In this document: positions 21,362 through 35,277 of the stretch, piece by piece
Position numbering within the stretch: the first letter of the stretch is position 1
How the letters are laid out: each line of letters opens with the position of its first letter
Origin: Sphaerosporella brunnea
Lineage: Eukaryota; Ascomycota; Pezizomycetes; Pezizales; Pyronemataceae
Length of the DNA stretch: 64,000 nt
Assembly (NCBI GenBank): GCA_008704415.1
Contig: VXIS01000224.1
Coordinates: 17,494 to 81,493 of the forward strand
Direction of reading: 5' to 3'
Translations under genes and position numbers: made by a program
The notes under the pieces: model-generated
What the model was told of the DNA's origin: nothing
Databases searched by the model: none
The model's input: only the letters and a program-made list of their open reading frames with translations

Positions 21362-22260
21362 TCATAGATACTGTACCACTAGTGGAGGTCTACCTTTGAA
21401 GTGTTGGAGGTGCCAAGCGTTGAAGCATGAGGCGGCAGAGCACGGCCCGCTGCCGTCGAAATAAGAAATGATCGAATGAGATCCCATGCGCCGCAATCCT
21501 CACCGTCCCTCAACGTTCCAACCCCTCCATCGTTACTCTCTGCACTAAATTCCCTCCATGCGTTCACAGTGAGCCCGTCGATCAGCGATTCCCCTCTCGT
21601 GCTCGACAACGTCAGCAAGAACCCATCCTATCCTTCTTTGCAAAGGGATCAAAACTGCTGCGGCCTTTCTGTGCGCGTGGCACTCCAGAGTATGATCTGA
21701 GGACGCCCCGCTCTCCGACGTAGTTGGCAACGACCAGATTTTCCGCACAAGGCTTCAGGAGCATGCCTGTTCCCGCGCCGTGGGCGTCGAGTCGACGTCC
21801 CGCAGTGCATGTGGCCGCAGTGATATGTAGCGTCAAAACCGTGGTCCTAAACAGAGAGGAGGAAGGATAAATGAATCCCATTGCAAACTGAAACGAAGTC
21901 GATTTACCTCGAAACAAGAGTCTGTGTCTAGTGAAAACTCCACTCCGTTCAGGTCTATTTGTGATGCCAAACGCTATGTAATTGCAGGGTGAGGAGCTTA
22001 CAGAGGGGCGTGCGTACCTTCACTTTTGAGCTCAACTATCTTTTCAACGGCAACAGGATGTACCATGAAGTGGACTTTCCAAAGGGAAGGAATGTCCCAG
22101 GGTCGTCAGATAACCCCAAGTCCTCGAAAACTGTACTCTATACACAAGCCTCAAGCCTCGGGGAAGTTCGTATTCCTACGTTCCGCTACCTAGACTGCAT
22201 CCAGGGACAACAATACCAGCAAAACAAATGGAACCTCGTGGTGTGTGAGCAAAAAACACA
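21362..22260. other. Intergenic, nothing recognised
   Basis: Short unconnected frames only. I see no domain or repeat. Confidence 0.5.
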
Positions 22261-22352
22261 GGCTCGAACCCGGACTTGAACCGGGGACCTCTCGCAATTT
22301 TGACTTAGGGAGTGACCCTAAGCGAGAATCATACCGCTAGACCATCCGAGCT
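22261..22352 (-). tRNA. tRNA-Pro(AGG) with a 19-nt intron, copy 2
   Basis: Same cloverleaf and intron position as copy 1, with scattered differences in the intron and D loop. Position 1 is again A opposite C72, so the top acceptor pair is mismatched. A run of six T follows on the minus strand within about 15 bases and fits Pol III termination. Confidence 0.85.
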
Positions 22353-23425
22353 TATTGGTAATTTGCATGAGTTAAGTTAGTATCAAAGACTTGGATCAAG
22401 AGCTTGGATGACTGTGTGTTCATGATAACATCCATCGAGTCCGGCAGTGTTGTGGTAATACGGAGCACAAGTCTCTAAATTTGGACACACAAACGTAGGT
22501 GTACAGCTGCAAGCGGTGCAAGTGCACTGGCCAATCCGAGCCGTGGACTTTTTGCTGCGTGCCCGGGGCAGGCTATACACTGGGCTAAAGACGAGGACTC
22601 AACCTTGCTCCGAGTTACAAGTTCTCAGCACTGTGTGGATAGAGTTTGTTCGCTTTCCTCTTGGTATAACCTGTTCCCTGCGCTTTCAGTCATAGAACCT
22701 TTGCACTCACTTCTTATCTCCCCGCCCCTATTCATAGCCCTACAACCTTAGGCTCCGCTCTCAGCCCCGCTACCGCCCTCTACGCTACAGTAAGGAACAT
22801 CCGAGCCCGCAAGTTTCAGGCGCCCGCCTGATCCGGCCGAGAGCGTAAGGCTCTACTCTACGTTTGTATGTACGAGTACATAGCCTGACGTGGCACGCAA
22901 GGCTCTCAGAGTTCCAGCAATCACAGTGCGCACGCATACGTGCTCAAAAAACAATTCCGAATTCGCTTCCGCCCAGCATTTTTATGGATACATCCAGCAC
23001 CCCTTGTGCCCGCCAATAACCACCAACCCAGAAATCTAAAGCTATATGCGTCCAAGCAATCCAATCCAATCCCAAGAACTCCAAACTCCTGTGACGACAT
23101 GACATGGCAACCAAATTACCAAATACCGCCGAATGCAAGATAAAATAAAACAATAAGATGAGAGTGTACATAGTAGATAGAGGAAAAAAACAAAAACAAA
23201 ATGCTGGGACAAAAGAGTGCGATAATCGTTTTTTTGAGCGTGTATCGGGAGGGGGTATGTACAAGCGCTTGCGGCGACACTATTTTTCGTCGTGACTTTC
23301 GTGGAAGACTGCCGTAATGGCGTAGATGTGCTGCCGAAGCTTCCTCTCCGCGGTGGTTAGTGATGAACGGGATCAACGCCACAATCGCTTCACACCATCG
23401 ACTTCGCCTTAGTTTCGGCCATCAC
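22353..23425. other. Intergenic and 3' flank of the Ca2+ ATPase gene
   Basis: No supportable gene. The part next to 23425 is expected to carry the 3' UTR of the minus-strand ATPase gene. Confidence 0.5.
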
Positions 23426-26400
23426 CTACACTGGCCACGAGTTGGCGGTGTTGTTTTCGGCAGACGCCTCGCCGATCGCCGTCTCCTCGGCCGCCTTCTT
23501 CTTGGCCGCCTTCTTCCAGGGGAGGGCACGGACCATGCTCTGGTACCCTTTGACGACGGCGTTGACGAAGGGTCCAAAAACCTTGGCCAGGCCCTGCCAG
23601 AGGCGGAGGACCTGCTCATCAGGGATACACCGGATGAGGACGGCCCAGGGCAGACAGAAGAGGGCGACGACGATGGAGACAGCCCACTGGGCACCGTTGA
23701 GCGGGGTGATGCTGAAAGCGGTCTTTCCGACAAAGATAATCATGATCTGGCCTCCGATCATGATGGCGTTGATTCCCATGAAGAAGTAATTCTTGGTGAT
23801 GCCCTCGAAGATGTTGAAGTTGTTGTCGAGCCGGCGGTTGTTGAACTCGTTGAAGATCTGCATCCACACGAAGCAGTTGAAAACCACCGTGTCGAGCTCA
23901 AGCGGCGTCCAGGACGGGAAGATCTTTTGGCCGGCGAAGTGGAGGACAAAGGTGGGGATCAGCTGGAAAATCGCCTGGCCGATGATCATCTTCCACATGT
24001 TGACGGAGATAAGGGGGGCGGACTTGGGAGACGGCTTGCGGTTGAGGATCGCCGGCGTAGGGGCATCAGTGGCCAGAGCCAGAGCGGCGAAGGTGTCCAT
24101 GATGAGGTTGACCCACAAGAGCTGGACGGCGGTAAGAACCGAGTCCATAGTCGGCGAAGAAACGGCAGAAACAAAGGTAAGCAGGACGGCAGTGATGTTG
24201 ACGGTAAGCTGGAACTGCAAGAACTTCTGGACGGCGTCGTTGACCGCGCGTCCCCACATGATAGCCTTGATGATGGAGGCAAAGTTGTCGTCCATGAGGA
24301 TGATGGAAGAGGCTTCCTTGGCGACCTCAGTACCTGCGATCCCCATCGAGAAACCGACGTCGGCAGTCTTCAGCGCAGGCCCATCGTTGGTTCCGTCACC
24401 AGTAACAGCCACCGTCTCTCCGAGCTCCTTGAGGCGGCTCACAAGAATGCGTTTGTCTTCGGGAGAAGAGCGAGCGAGAACCTGGAGCTTGGGAAGCACT
24501 GCATCCATGTCTTCCTCGGAGAGCTGGCGGAACTTGGGACCTTCCATGACGACGCCTCCCTCAGTGAAGATACCGCACTCGGAGGCAATCGCCTGAGCAG
24601 TGACCATGTTATCACCGGTGACCATTCTAACGACCACACCGGCGTCCTGGCACTGCTTCACGGCCTCCGTAACACCTGGGCGCAACGGGTCCTGAATTCC
24701 AACAACACCAAGAAACACCATCTCATTGAAAATATCGTCGAAGTCGGCATGGCCAGAGTTTTCCTCGAGAGTCTTGGCTCCGATGGGGGGCCACTGGGTG
24801 TAGTCCTTGTACAGCATGCCGATCGTGCGCAAGGAGCGCTCAGCATAGAAATTGATTCTGTCCTCGAGTTCCTTATTGTCCGCCGAGGTAAGCTCGGTAT
24901 CGACAATCTCCTCCGAAGTGACATCTGCAACGCGACGAGTGGCCTTGCTCAAGAGAATCTCGGAAGCTCCCTTGACAAGCAATCTGTGAACACCGCTGGG
25001 TAGGCGAATAACGGCGCCCATGCACTTACGAGCAGAGTCGAAGGGAATCATCTGCACAACCGAAACCGAAGAGCGCTCAGCCTTGAGGGAACCCATGCCG
25101 AGGAAGTCTCGGGCGAAAGCCAACATGGCTGTTTCAGTCTTTGATCCGATGAAGGTGGCAGCGCCGTCTTCTTCGCCCTCAAACGCAGTAGAGTTGATTG
25201 TGATACTCTTCATGAGAAGGTCCTTGACTGCCTTGGAGAAAGTAGAGACCACCTTTGCGGGGGGTTCAGCCTTTTCGGCGCCGGAAAAGAATTTGGCATC
25301 CTTGGAGATTGTTCCGGCAACCACGGTCATCTTGTTCTGCGTCAACGTTCCAGTCTTGTCGGAGCAAACTGTCGTAGCGTTGCCCATGGTTTCGCAAGCC
25401 CGAAGCACACGAACGAGGTTGTTCTCTTTGAGCATGCGAGTGGTAGCGAATGCCAAAGCCAGGGTGACCGCCAAAGGCAATCCTTCTGGAATAGCCACGA
25501 CAATCAGGGTGATGGCAACGATGAGGATGTCCAAGAAAGCAGAACCCTTCTCCGCAGGAAGCCGGTTATCGCTGGCAAGATTTGCGCAAAACCGGAAGAA
25601 AAGGACCGAGAAGAGCAAAATTGCAGCTCCTCCACCAAGATATGCGATAGCGTCTGCCAGACCGCTGAGCTTGACTTGGAGAGGAGTCGGCTCGACTTCT
25701 TGGTGGAGGGAGACCATAAGTTTGCCGAAACTGGAGTTGACACCGGTAGAAGTGACGAGGTAGGTACCAACGCCCTCCAAAACCTTGGAACCGGAAACCA
25801 AGAATGGGTCAAGCTTCTCGGACGCACTGCCGTTCTCAAGGCGTCGGAATACTTCCTCGCCGGGGGTTTTCTTCATCTGATCCGATTCACCGGTGGCCGA
25901 CGACTCGTCACACTTGACATTGTGGCCCTCGATAAAAACGCCGTCCGCGGGAATCATGTCGCCGGGTTCCAGGTGGAGAACATCACCGACAAGAATATCG
26001 TGAACGTTGATCTGGACGGATTTGCCAGAACGAATGGCCTTGACTTCGCGGTCCTCTTTCTGTAAAACGATTAGCGGTGCCAGCGTAACGCAACCATAAA
26101 GAATAATACCTTAGCATTCAGCTTCACGAATTGTCTTTCCTTCTGCCAATCGTTGATAGAGCCGACGAAGACCACAATAACGATAGCCACACAGATAGCA
26201 ACTCCCTCGATCCAGTCAACCGGCGGGGGTGTACCCGGTGCGTGCTTTACACCAAGGCTTTCGTATAGACCAAGTGCCAAGGAGATGACAGCCGCAATCG
26301 TGAGCAATATCAGGATCTTATCGTTGTACTGCTCCCACATAAGGCGGAAGATACTCTTCGCCTTCTTTGACGGTAGGCTGTTATCTCCATACACCCGCTT

Positions 26401-27141
26401 CCTGTCCACAAATGTGCCCGGCCCGGCTGTCGTGCTACCAGAACTCTGGGCTGGTAGTGTTTGGGAAATGTTGTGCTCCTTGTAATCCCGCGTTGCCACG
26501 GCTGTTGCCTCCTGGAAGGAAACGCACCCGTCCAGGTTACCCTCGTCTGCGCTGAGCCCTGCGGTAAGACTAGTTCGGAGCCCCTTCTCCAGTCCTAACA
26601 TTCCGCCGACAGCCTTGAAAGCTGCAGGGGACTTGGGATCCAAAAATTTGTTCAGCTGCCCCGGACTGAACGCAAAGCAGTTTTGCTCTACAATGAAATC
26701 GTTCTCCCTGCCTCGATCAGGTCGTAGGGGGTCCGCTTCTTCAATTTTAGTGGCCGTGTCGGCCTTGTGCTCTGAATATATTCGGTCATCAGGTATGTCC
26801 GCAAGCACTGTCGTTGCGCCTGAAAGCATCGAATCCTGACCAACCGAGGAGGATCGTGAGCGCGAGGATTCAGCGCCTAGGAAGGATTTTGAAGACGGAG
26901 CTAGCGTGTTTGGCGAATATGGGGCGGCTAGAGTCGCAGCTTCCGATAATCTTCGAGGTACTGTTGTTGTTGAAGTTGGTGAATTTGGCGAATCTGCCGA
27001 GGTATCCCATCCGGGATATTGGTCGCCATCTACGGTCTAAGGCCAAAATAAACAACCAGCGGTTAGCAACGATCTCACTTTTTAAGCTCTATGTTTGGCC
27101 AAACTAACCGTTATGGCTAGTATTGGCGTCTCATAAGGCAT
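23426..27141 (-). CDS. P-type Ca2+ ATPase, type IIB (PMCA/PMC1 family)
   Basis: This pump moves Ca2+ out of the cytosol across the vacuolar or plasma membrane. I predict exons 27141-27109, 27036-26110 and 26059-23426, giving about 1197 residues. Intron 1 (72 nt) has GTTAGT, a GCTAAC branch site and TTAG; intron 2 (50 nt) has GTATTA and ACAG. Both are phase 0. After a Ser/Thr-rich N-terminal region come a first TM pair, TGES near 376, PEGL near 511, the phosphorylation motif DKTGTLT with Asp near 554, the hinge GDGTNDGP near 900, and LWVNLIMDT in the C-terminal membrane domain. All key catalytic residues are present and the length fits the family. The first exon is only 11 codons. The frame runs open upstream of 27141, so a longer N-terminus from another exon is possible. 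The exact paralogue (nca-2/nca-3 type) cannot be fixed. Confidence 0.92.
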
Positions 27142-27871
27142 TGTTTCCTGTGAAGAAGAAGGGCTCGAGTTTGTTGCTGCAACTGAGGATGGATTCGACT
27201 GAGAAGCTGCGGTGAATTAATAGCTAAATAAGTACCTAGGCACTGAGCTGTTGTTCGGCCTTGTAAATTTCGTTTGCGTGTTGGATGAGTGCTGGCAGGC
27301 TCTGAATTGGGAAACAAGCCGGTGAATAATTCGTTTTCGTGGGATCGGGAGGGTCAAGCGTAAAGCTCACTGGGCGGGGTTTTGTGAAATCCGGATTTAT
27401 ATCGCCTTTGCGTGACGGCAAATCCTAGCTGGGGTGTTAAAGAGAAATATGTCCAACAAAAAATATGGAATCTCCAGACCTTAAAAGAAGGTTTGACTTT
27501 ACACAGCCTCCATTTGCACTTGCCCCTCGGAGCAACCGCCGTGGCCCACCCCCTTGCAAAATGCCATTCTCCGATCACCCCCCCCCCCCATGCAGTGCGA
27601 GCCGCAATTCTACCCCATCCTCAGGCGGAAGCGAATCGTGACCATTACTAACGGACGGCTAACTGGACACCCATGGATTTTCGGTTTGGGGGACGTTCGT
27701 GCGGTTAAACGGTAACGTTCATCGCGGTTCAGCTGCTGCTGATATTGTTTCGCGAGGATCTCAGTTGTGCGAAGCTACATAGACACACACACGAAACGGG
27801 AATAGAGCACTCCGGCCACCTTTTGCTTTTGGTTGGTTCACTTATGCGAAAGGTACGTGGTGACGGGTGAC

Positions 27872-27903
<32 letters not shown>

Positions 27904-30900
27904 CCCGGTACGTTGCGGGAGCAGCTCCGTCTCTGCCAGCCAAGCAAGTTCCTCTGTTTTTCAGGAAAGGCATGCCATGGCGGCCAGCCAACAATTGCAG
28001 TTACCTATCTATCACCTTACAGCTTCAGGGCGGCAGTTGTATTCTAGATACATGTGCATACAGAATAATAACTCACCGGTTGTTGGCTGTTGGCTGTAGA
28101 ATATTCGAATACGGTACATGTATGCATGTATAAGCACGGGCGCTTGAATAGGCGGGAACGAGATGATCCGAGGCGCGCCGGAGCGTTGCGACTCGTCGGC
28201 AACTCGAACGCCACATGATGCACGGAAGCCCTTAAAGTTGAGGCGGTGCAGGTGCCGTGGCGCCAGCCGTCCAGCTCAAACAACCGCAACAGCTACGTAA
28301 CTGGAGACGCCTACGAAACAAAAACTACCTAGGGCAGCAGCCAGCGACTGCATGCGTTCCTGCGTCGAAGACAACGTGACGACGGGAAGGCAAATAACCC
28401 ATATCCGGCCTAAAACCCACCATATCAAACAAAAAAACACAGCCTTGCAACCAGCCACCGCCATGACAAAAAGGCAGCAAAGAACCTGAATCTCGAAGGC
28501 GGACTTCCCATCCCAACAAATTTTTCAGGTCGGCGTCAACTCCGCTCCGCTCCGCTCCACGCAAGCCCGTCCTAACGAAGTTCTATGCTCCGGAGGGTGT
28601 CACCATCGCCCCCCCTTTCGCGTACGTATCGATTCTAGCACCAAAGTGCTCATCTACCACCTGCTGTGCTGACCTGAGTACTCTAAGTTGAGCTCTTGGC
28701 TTGGGCTGTATTTTTCGCTAACGTTCGCATTTCAGGTGGTTTATAGTAATTGTGGCAATGCATATACGAGCAAGTGTGCATAATTACTTCCTAGGGCCTG
28801 AGATAGCAGATCCAGAGTCATGAAAGAATGCTGATGCACCGCCAGTACTTCGTACCTGCCTACGTACGAGGCTGTCATCAATCGGCAGTGTGTAGATCCG
28901 GGGAAGAAACAACGAAGGACCATCTCAGCCCCGGACGAGTGCGCACACAGCCAGCCAGCCGCGAATACACAATCAAATGCGGGGGGGCGAAACAACTTAT
29001 AAATCGAAGAAGAAGATAAGCGAGTCAACGTTCTAGAAGGCTGGTTGCAGGCAGACCAGCCCTGCCTGCTTGTTCCCAAAGGCAGACCCGCCATCTCTTC
29101 CATCTAGGTATCACATGACATGATCACCTTCTCCAAGAGTGCCCAAAAGCAGGTAATACGACGGCGGAGCAACCACCGTATCGCCAAATAACCAGCCTCC
29201 TTCGTCGGAGTCACCTCCATCTTGGCTACTGACTTGCTTCACATACTTCTTGAGTAATTCCGCACACTCAGAAAGCGAAGATAATATCTCTCAGGCGGAG
29301 TCGATACCGGCTCACTTGATCGGAGCCTGCGCCGTCCGCCACAAAACCCACAAACACAGTGGGTATCTATCTTGAACCATCATCGTTCCCAGATCTTGGA
29401 CGTTGTCTACTGAGTATCCAGATCCGAGGTTGCACACCAGGTAATCGGCTCAGCCCCAAACAAACAAAGCACAAGCGCTTGAAACGCCTATCAAACAATT
29501 CGCACTTCGAGCTGAAGCGACGAAGGTCTTGAAACATCCCCTTTCCGTTTCACAAAACACGATCAATGAGGCATATGCACGTGTGCTCTTAGGCGCCTTC
29601 TGTCATCCTTAGGCGGCGGGGGTTTTGGGGGAGTTTTGAGGGTTTTGGGCGGTTTGTTTTGCGGCCGGAAGGGTGGCAGGACGCATGACAACATTTACAC
29701 AAAACACACAGTGGCAGTTTGCCATATGGAGCACACGTGCCCTTCAAACCACAATCGATCACTCGTGAAAAGGGGGGGGGGTATGGTATGGATGAGATGG
29801 CCATGGGGGAGGGGAGGGGGACGTCAAAGTCAGGCAAATACCCGGCCACGAGGGTTTTCAGGTTAACAGGGATTTGAATTAGACGACGTGGATCGTTAGC
29901 AGGGGTAGCGGGCACACCTCCGTCGACTTGCATGCATGACGTTAGTTTAGTTGGGGGTGGGTTCTTTCATGAACGCTAAACATCTCCACATATCCCCCCC
30001 CATATGCATGGGAAGCTAGCTAGCCGCCCAAAGGAAATCCAGAAGAAAACGAGCATGTTCGTTCGGAGGGTGCGCGGGGGCACACACCGATGGGACGATG
30101 TCTGTCTATGTATGTATGTATGTGTGTGCTGTGCTTGTGCTGTGCTGTGCTGGTTTAAATGGGGGGTATTCTGCATACATCGATATCGTGGTTCGAACGC
30201 CTTTTTCTCTCTCTCTCTCTCGAGATCGAGAAAAACGATCGCGGAGATGGTGGCCCGAGCGAGTAGAAGAGAAGCAAGCCGCTGGAGGACAACGGCGGGC
30301 GGCCAAGCAAAAGGGTGTTGCAAAGCAAAGGAAGGATGATGGGCCGGAAAACGGGTCCACTTGAAAGGGTTCAGAGTAAATACAAGATAGATACATGTAT
30401 TCTACATAGCGGTAGTTAACGACGGGCAAACTAGGTAATTCTACGCAGGTAGGTAAACTCAGGTACCCCCCAGGTATCTACCCTGTACTTGGTAGTTGCC
30501 CTTAAAAATATACCCAGGGCCGTCTCTACTTACATACAAGTCTCCTGTTTAAAAATGCAGGAGACAAAAATCCGGGCCCGCCCCCCCCATCACCCTCACC
30601 AGCAGAACGTTTAGATACCCAGAAAGCATGTATGTGGGACGTGGCTTTCGGCGACGGTTCGCGGCGATCCAATGGATGAATCATGTGGTTGGTTTCGCCA
30701 CTGAAAAGGTGTCCGTGCGAGGAGGAAAGAGAAGGCAAAAAAAAAAAAGAACGCCGCAAACAAGCGGCATCGAATTGCACACCCACCCACAGAGGCCCGC
30801 CGCTGGTTGCACCCCCCCACTCCCTCAGGCGTCACGCGTTCAAAGCCGTGAATCGAAATTCGGAGACCCGGAGATTCAGAGGTTGGACAAAGTTCAGGTT

Positions 30901-32340
30901 TGCCGAAAACCCCTTTAGGTGCAGCCGAAGTCCTGTTTATAAAGGCCCGAGGACTGTTCCCCCGGGCGGGGGGTAAGGGCGGATGGGATGGATGATGTCG
31001 TTGCCACGAAACTCCTGTGGAGGGCCTTTCGAGCCGAGTTGCAAGAGGAAAGAGCCCGTCCCCCAGAAGTGACAGCGTGGGTGCTGGTGGGAAATCTGAG
31101 GTGGCTCGCTCTAAAGCAACCCGCACATTTTTTTGCCTGCACAGCCCCAATTTGCCGTGGTCGGAATCTAACGGTAGAGCCAAGAAGATACACCCACCCA
31201 GTAAAGCCGCAGGGCAGGCAGGAAAGATTCACGTTCCTATCCTTTTGGTCAGTGAAGTCGTGCATAACGTGCATCCCTTTCTTGCTCCTGGACGTTTGGC
31301 TTCCTGTCTCTGAATTGTTACCTATGGCCAACGCGCCATGGCAACTACCGTTCACATCCAACCACTGCAATCTTCACCACAATACACGCACCCTCATTGA
31401 ATCGAACTCCGCTGACTCGGCCAGCGCCCAAAAGTGGATAAGACGTTCAATTCGCGCCCCAATCCTTCGGCAAGCATTTGTCGCACCGGATCATCGCAAA
31501 CAGCAAGCTGGACTGAACTTGTCGACGTCGATATTAAGGTTGGCAAAGCTCTCTGGCACACCAATCCGAATTTTTTTTCCCCCCATACAACTAGCGGCCG
31601 CTGCGAGCTCGGTAAAGGTCTTGCTTTGCGAAATCCAAGAGGAGGGAAATGTTCTTGGGGGTAGCCCAAGACTTTATTGGATCTTGCTGCGACAGAAGCG
31701 GAATTAAGCAACACTCGGCACAACTCATCTCTGTGGGATATCAAGGAAGGCGCAAAAGTGAAAGAATAAGACGAAGAGCGCGAGAAAGGGGTGGGGCGGT
31801 GAAGGCTTTTTGAACGGGGAGGTTTGGGGGTGGGGAGTTGGGTTCAAAACAGGAAGGGGGAGGGGATCACGTTCCTCTGCAACAGCGAGGGGTTCAAGAG
31901 TGGAGGGGACGACGCGGGCGGACGACTGCGGGCGGGGACTCTGGGCAAAACGACGACACATATATTCACCGAGCGGGTTGTCAAGTAAGTAAGTAACTAT
32001 TACTGCTACTAACCACCGCATCACATTTTGCTCGTGCGCCACGCCACGCACACAGCAGCACAGCAGCAGCGAACGAGAGCTGCAATCCACTATCCACACC
32101 TGCACAACAAAAATTCAATTCGGTATATCTTTTTTTTTTTGTTCGCTCAGCGACACAATAAAAAGAAAAAGAATAAAGGGAAAGGGAAAGGGCAAAGGAA
32201 ACAGGGAAATTGCTGGGCCGCCGATACTTTACTTAACAGCGGTAGCAAATATCGCGAGAGCCGGCCCGCCGCTTTTTATACTCCAAAGCTTTTTGTCCTT
32301 CTTTGCTTTTTGTTTCGAATTGCTGCTCTCTGCTGTCGAC
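27142..32340. other. 5.2-kb intergenic region between divergent genes
   Basis: The ATPase and Zn2Cys6 genes point away from each other across this interval. I find no domain-bearing frame. It holds a 30-nt A run at 27871-27900, G-runs near 29771-29779, a short ATGT repeat near 30110, a CT repeat near 30209-30219 and an A12 run near 30738. A small minus-strand frame at 27421-27236 might be a 5' exon of the ATPase gene, but the splice signals to join it are weak. Confidence 0.5.
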
Positions 32341-35277
32341 ATGCAGCAGCGCGAACGTCGTACGCTGTCTGTGCCGTCCATTGTGCCGTCCATTGCGTAT
32401 GAAGACGTGGACCAGCAGCAAGACCTGGAGATGACACAGCGCCAGCAGCAGCAGCAGCAGCAGCAGCACGGCTTCCTGGGGACGCCACCGCCGAATCAAG
32501 CCCTGGGTGGTGGTGGTGTTGGGGCTGGAGGCGGAGGCCTTGGCGTTGGAGTCGGCGTGGGAGCAGGAGCAGCAGGCGGAGGAGCAGCAGGCGGAGCAGG
32601 CGGCGGAGCAGGCGGCGGAGCAGGCGGCGGAGCAGGCGTGGCGCCAGGTGCAACGTCGGGGTGGCCTCCGCACCCCCCTCAGACTCAAGCACTGGGCCAT
32701 GGCCAGATGGCGACTCTTGCAAAACCCACCGCTCACATGGCGAGATCCAGATCAGCGTCGACGTCGTCACTGTCTGCGCCGACGGGCCCCACTCCGAGCC
32801 CCCAGAAAAAGAAGATAGTCACCGCCTGTCAGAGGTGCAGAACCCGCAAGATCCGCTGTGACGGAGCCCTGCCCGCATGCCGCAGCTGCGTCAAGGCTGG
32901 CGTCGAGTGTATCGAGGTGGACAGGACGGGCGACCACAACATGCCTCGAAGGTCAGCCCCCACCCCCCTCCCCCGTTCAATCGGAAGCCTGCCGAAGCGT
33001 CGGCGTTCTGCTGCTGCTACCCGCCGCCAGACCTCAGTGATCGGTTGTGATGCCCCCGATAGCTGACCCGCGTGTTGCAGTCATGTCTTGGAGCTCGAAA
33101 ACAGAATCAAATGGCTCGAAGAAATCGTGCGCTCAAGATGTCCAGACGTTGCCCTGTCTGCGGGCCCCCCCGTGGAGCTCAGATCGAGACCGGCACCGCC
33201 TGCGATACGCATAGTCACAACGGGCCCAGATTTCAACCAACCTCAACCGCTAAGCTCAGCATCATCGCCAGTGTTTCCGCACTCGCCGGCGTCGACGTGT
33301 GCTACCCCCGTGTCGTTCGACTTTTCGTCGCCTGGGGTGTCGCCGGGATACCTGCAGCCCATGAGCCCGTTCACCTTCTCTGATGTTGGCCCTTCGCCTG
33401 CTGCGTCTCCCGGACCGTCAAGTCCGCTGCTGTTGGCCCAGGACACGCTGCCACATGAGGTGGGGCTTCTGTCTCTGGCAGCCTCCGAAGAACCAAAATA
33501 TCTCGGCGCCTCGTCGGGAGTCAACTTCGCCCGTATGGTCTTTGCGGACGCCAAAGACACAGATCTGTTGCACTCCGGCAACGACGTCATGCAGGACGCG
33601 AAGCAGCACATCCCAAGCTCAGCCGCCGAGCCAGCCCAGCTTCCGCCTTTGGATCATTGCATGGCATTGAAAAAGGCCTACTTCGAAACCGTTCACCTAC
33701 AGTATCCGTTCCTCCACCAGCCGACTTTCGACGGGTACGTGCAGGCAGTCTATCATAGGGATACGCAAAGGTTGCCAGGATCTTCATTTACCACCGCCCA
33801 GCTGCAAATGTTTCTTGTTATGTCCATTGGCGCGCACATATTATCGACACGGGCCCAGGGTCAGGATTTGAACAGCGAGGGTTACTATGCTGCAGCATTG
33901 CGACTCGCCGACGATGTCTCTTTGACGGGCAGCCTTCTAGGTGCTCAGATATCGTTGCTCCTGGCCATGCGCAGCTTGTATGCTACCGGTGGTTGGAACG
34001 TGTGGTATCTTAATGCCATCATCATGGCGACCTGCATCGACTTGGGTCTGCAACGAAAATGCCAGCCGATAGGAGGCGATCAGAGCACAGTAGCTATGAA
34101 GCGTCGCGTATTCTGGTGTGCATATGCACTTGACCGCAATCTGGGCATCGCCCTGGGACGGCCTTGCTCGATTAGAGATGAGTGCTTTGATGTGGAATTA
34201 CCGGTGGACACGGACAATGACGATGAGCTCCCACATGGACCGGCGATCCCACAATCGACCAACGCTTCGAGAGCCACTTTCAGCAATTCAATATCTATAT
34301 TGAGGATAACAAAGCTCATGTCGAGCATAAAAACTATTCTGTATCGAATCGCACCTCCCGCCAGCTCTTTGAGCCTCGACCTACCCGATTGGCAGATGAA
34401 GATTTATCAGCAGTTGCACGAGCTGCAGGAGCAAGTACGATCCTCCCGTGGCGGGGTGCGACGCAATTCTGGTTCATCACCACAAGCCACCGTGGGACAG
34501 CTTGTGGAGCTGAAAATCCACGAAGCTATCCAGCTTCTTTTCCGCCCTTCTCCTGTATTCCGACGCCCTACCGCACAGTGTTTGAGGCTGTGCTTCGACT
34601 CAGCTATCGAGACTATCCGGATATACAACCTGCCGAAACGATATAAGGAGCCCCCGTATCCTTACACACGTCTGACTGAGCATTCGGTCTTCCTTTCGGG
34701 TCTCACAATGCTATATTGCCACCGCCACTGCCCAGAAGTGCGTCAACTTGCCAGCAATGAGGTCCTTGCCGAGGATATCCGGTCATGCTCGAACCTGCTG
34801 GCGGATTTGGCCCAGCTGTGGCCAACGGCTCAGAAGTCGAAGGCCAAATTCGACGCCGTAGCACAGTCAACTTTGGCGTTCTCCTCTGCTGTCGCATCAT
34901 CACGCATGCTCTCGCCACATGATGGCGCACGACGCGCTTCTGGAAGCTCTATCCGATCTTTTGCCGAGAGCCAGACACTGGAAGTCCCATCAGTACCAAC
35001 ACTGGGCTCATCTCCTTCGTCTCACACCGCGGTTTCGGCTTGGTACGGCACACCAGATGTGGGCATTCCCTCTGGCACCCAAGACGCGGCGGATCTTGGT
35101 TGGAGTATCCCCTGGGAGGATATGTCCATATCGCAGGAGGACATCATGATCAGTGGTATGGAAGCCATGCCAACAGAAATGGAAAGCATAGGAATGCTAG
35201 CGGACTTGATGGGCGAGGATACGACAATGTGGGGGATGGACGACCCGCCGCCACAGCAACATCCACCGCCTAGGTGA
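32341..35277 (+). CDS. Zn2Cys6 fungal transcription factor
   Basis: A predicted 935-residue nuclear DNA-binding regulator from exons 32341-32951 and 33081-35277; the 129-nt intron (GTCAGC...TTGCAG) follows two bases of a codon. The N-terminus has a Gln run (about 35-42) and a long Gly/Ala/Val low-complexity segment (about 56-104). The zinc cluster lies at residues 163-190, with six cysteines spaced CX2CX6CX6CX2CX6C and the basic RTRKIRC loop. A short leucine-rich heptad stretch just after it (LELENRIKWLEEIV) would mediate dimerisation. The fungal-specific middle domain begins near 395 with the FLHQPTF motif. The C-terminal 60 residues are acidic and Met-rich, as in activation domains. The intron separates the DNA-binding and dimerisation parts. 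Target genes are unknown. Confidence 0.92.

Noticed and set aside
23360..25003. Long plus-strand frame of 547 residues
   Set aside because: It is the antisense shadow of the Ca2+ ATPase, with the Asp/Glu/Gly-rich composition typical of such shadows.
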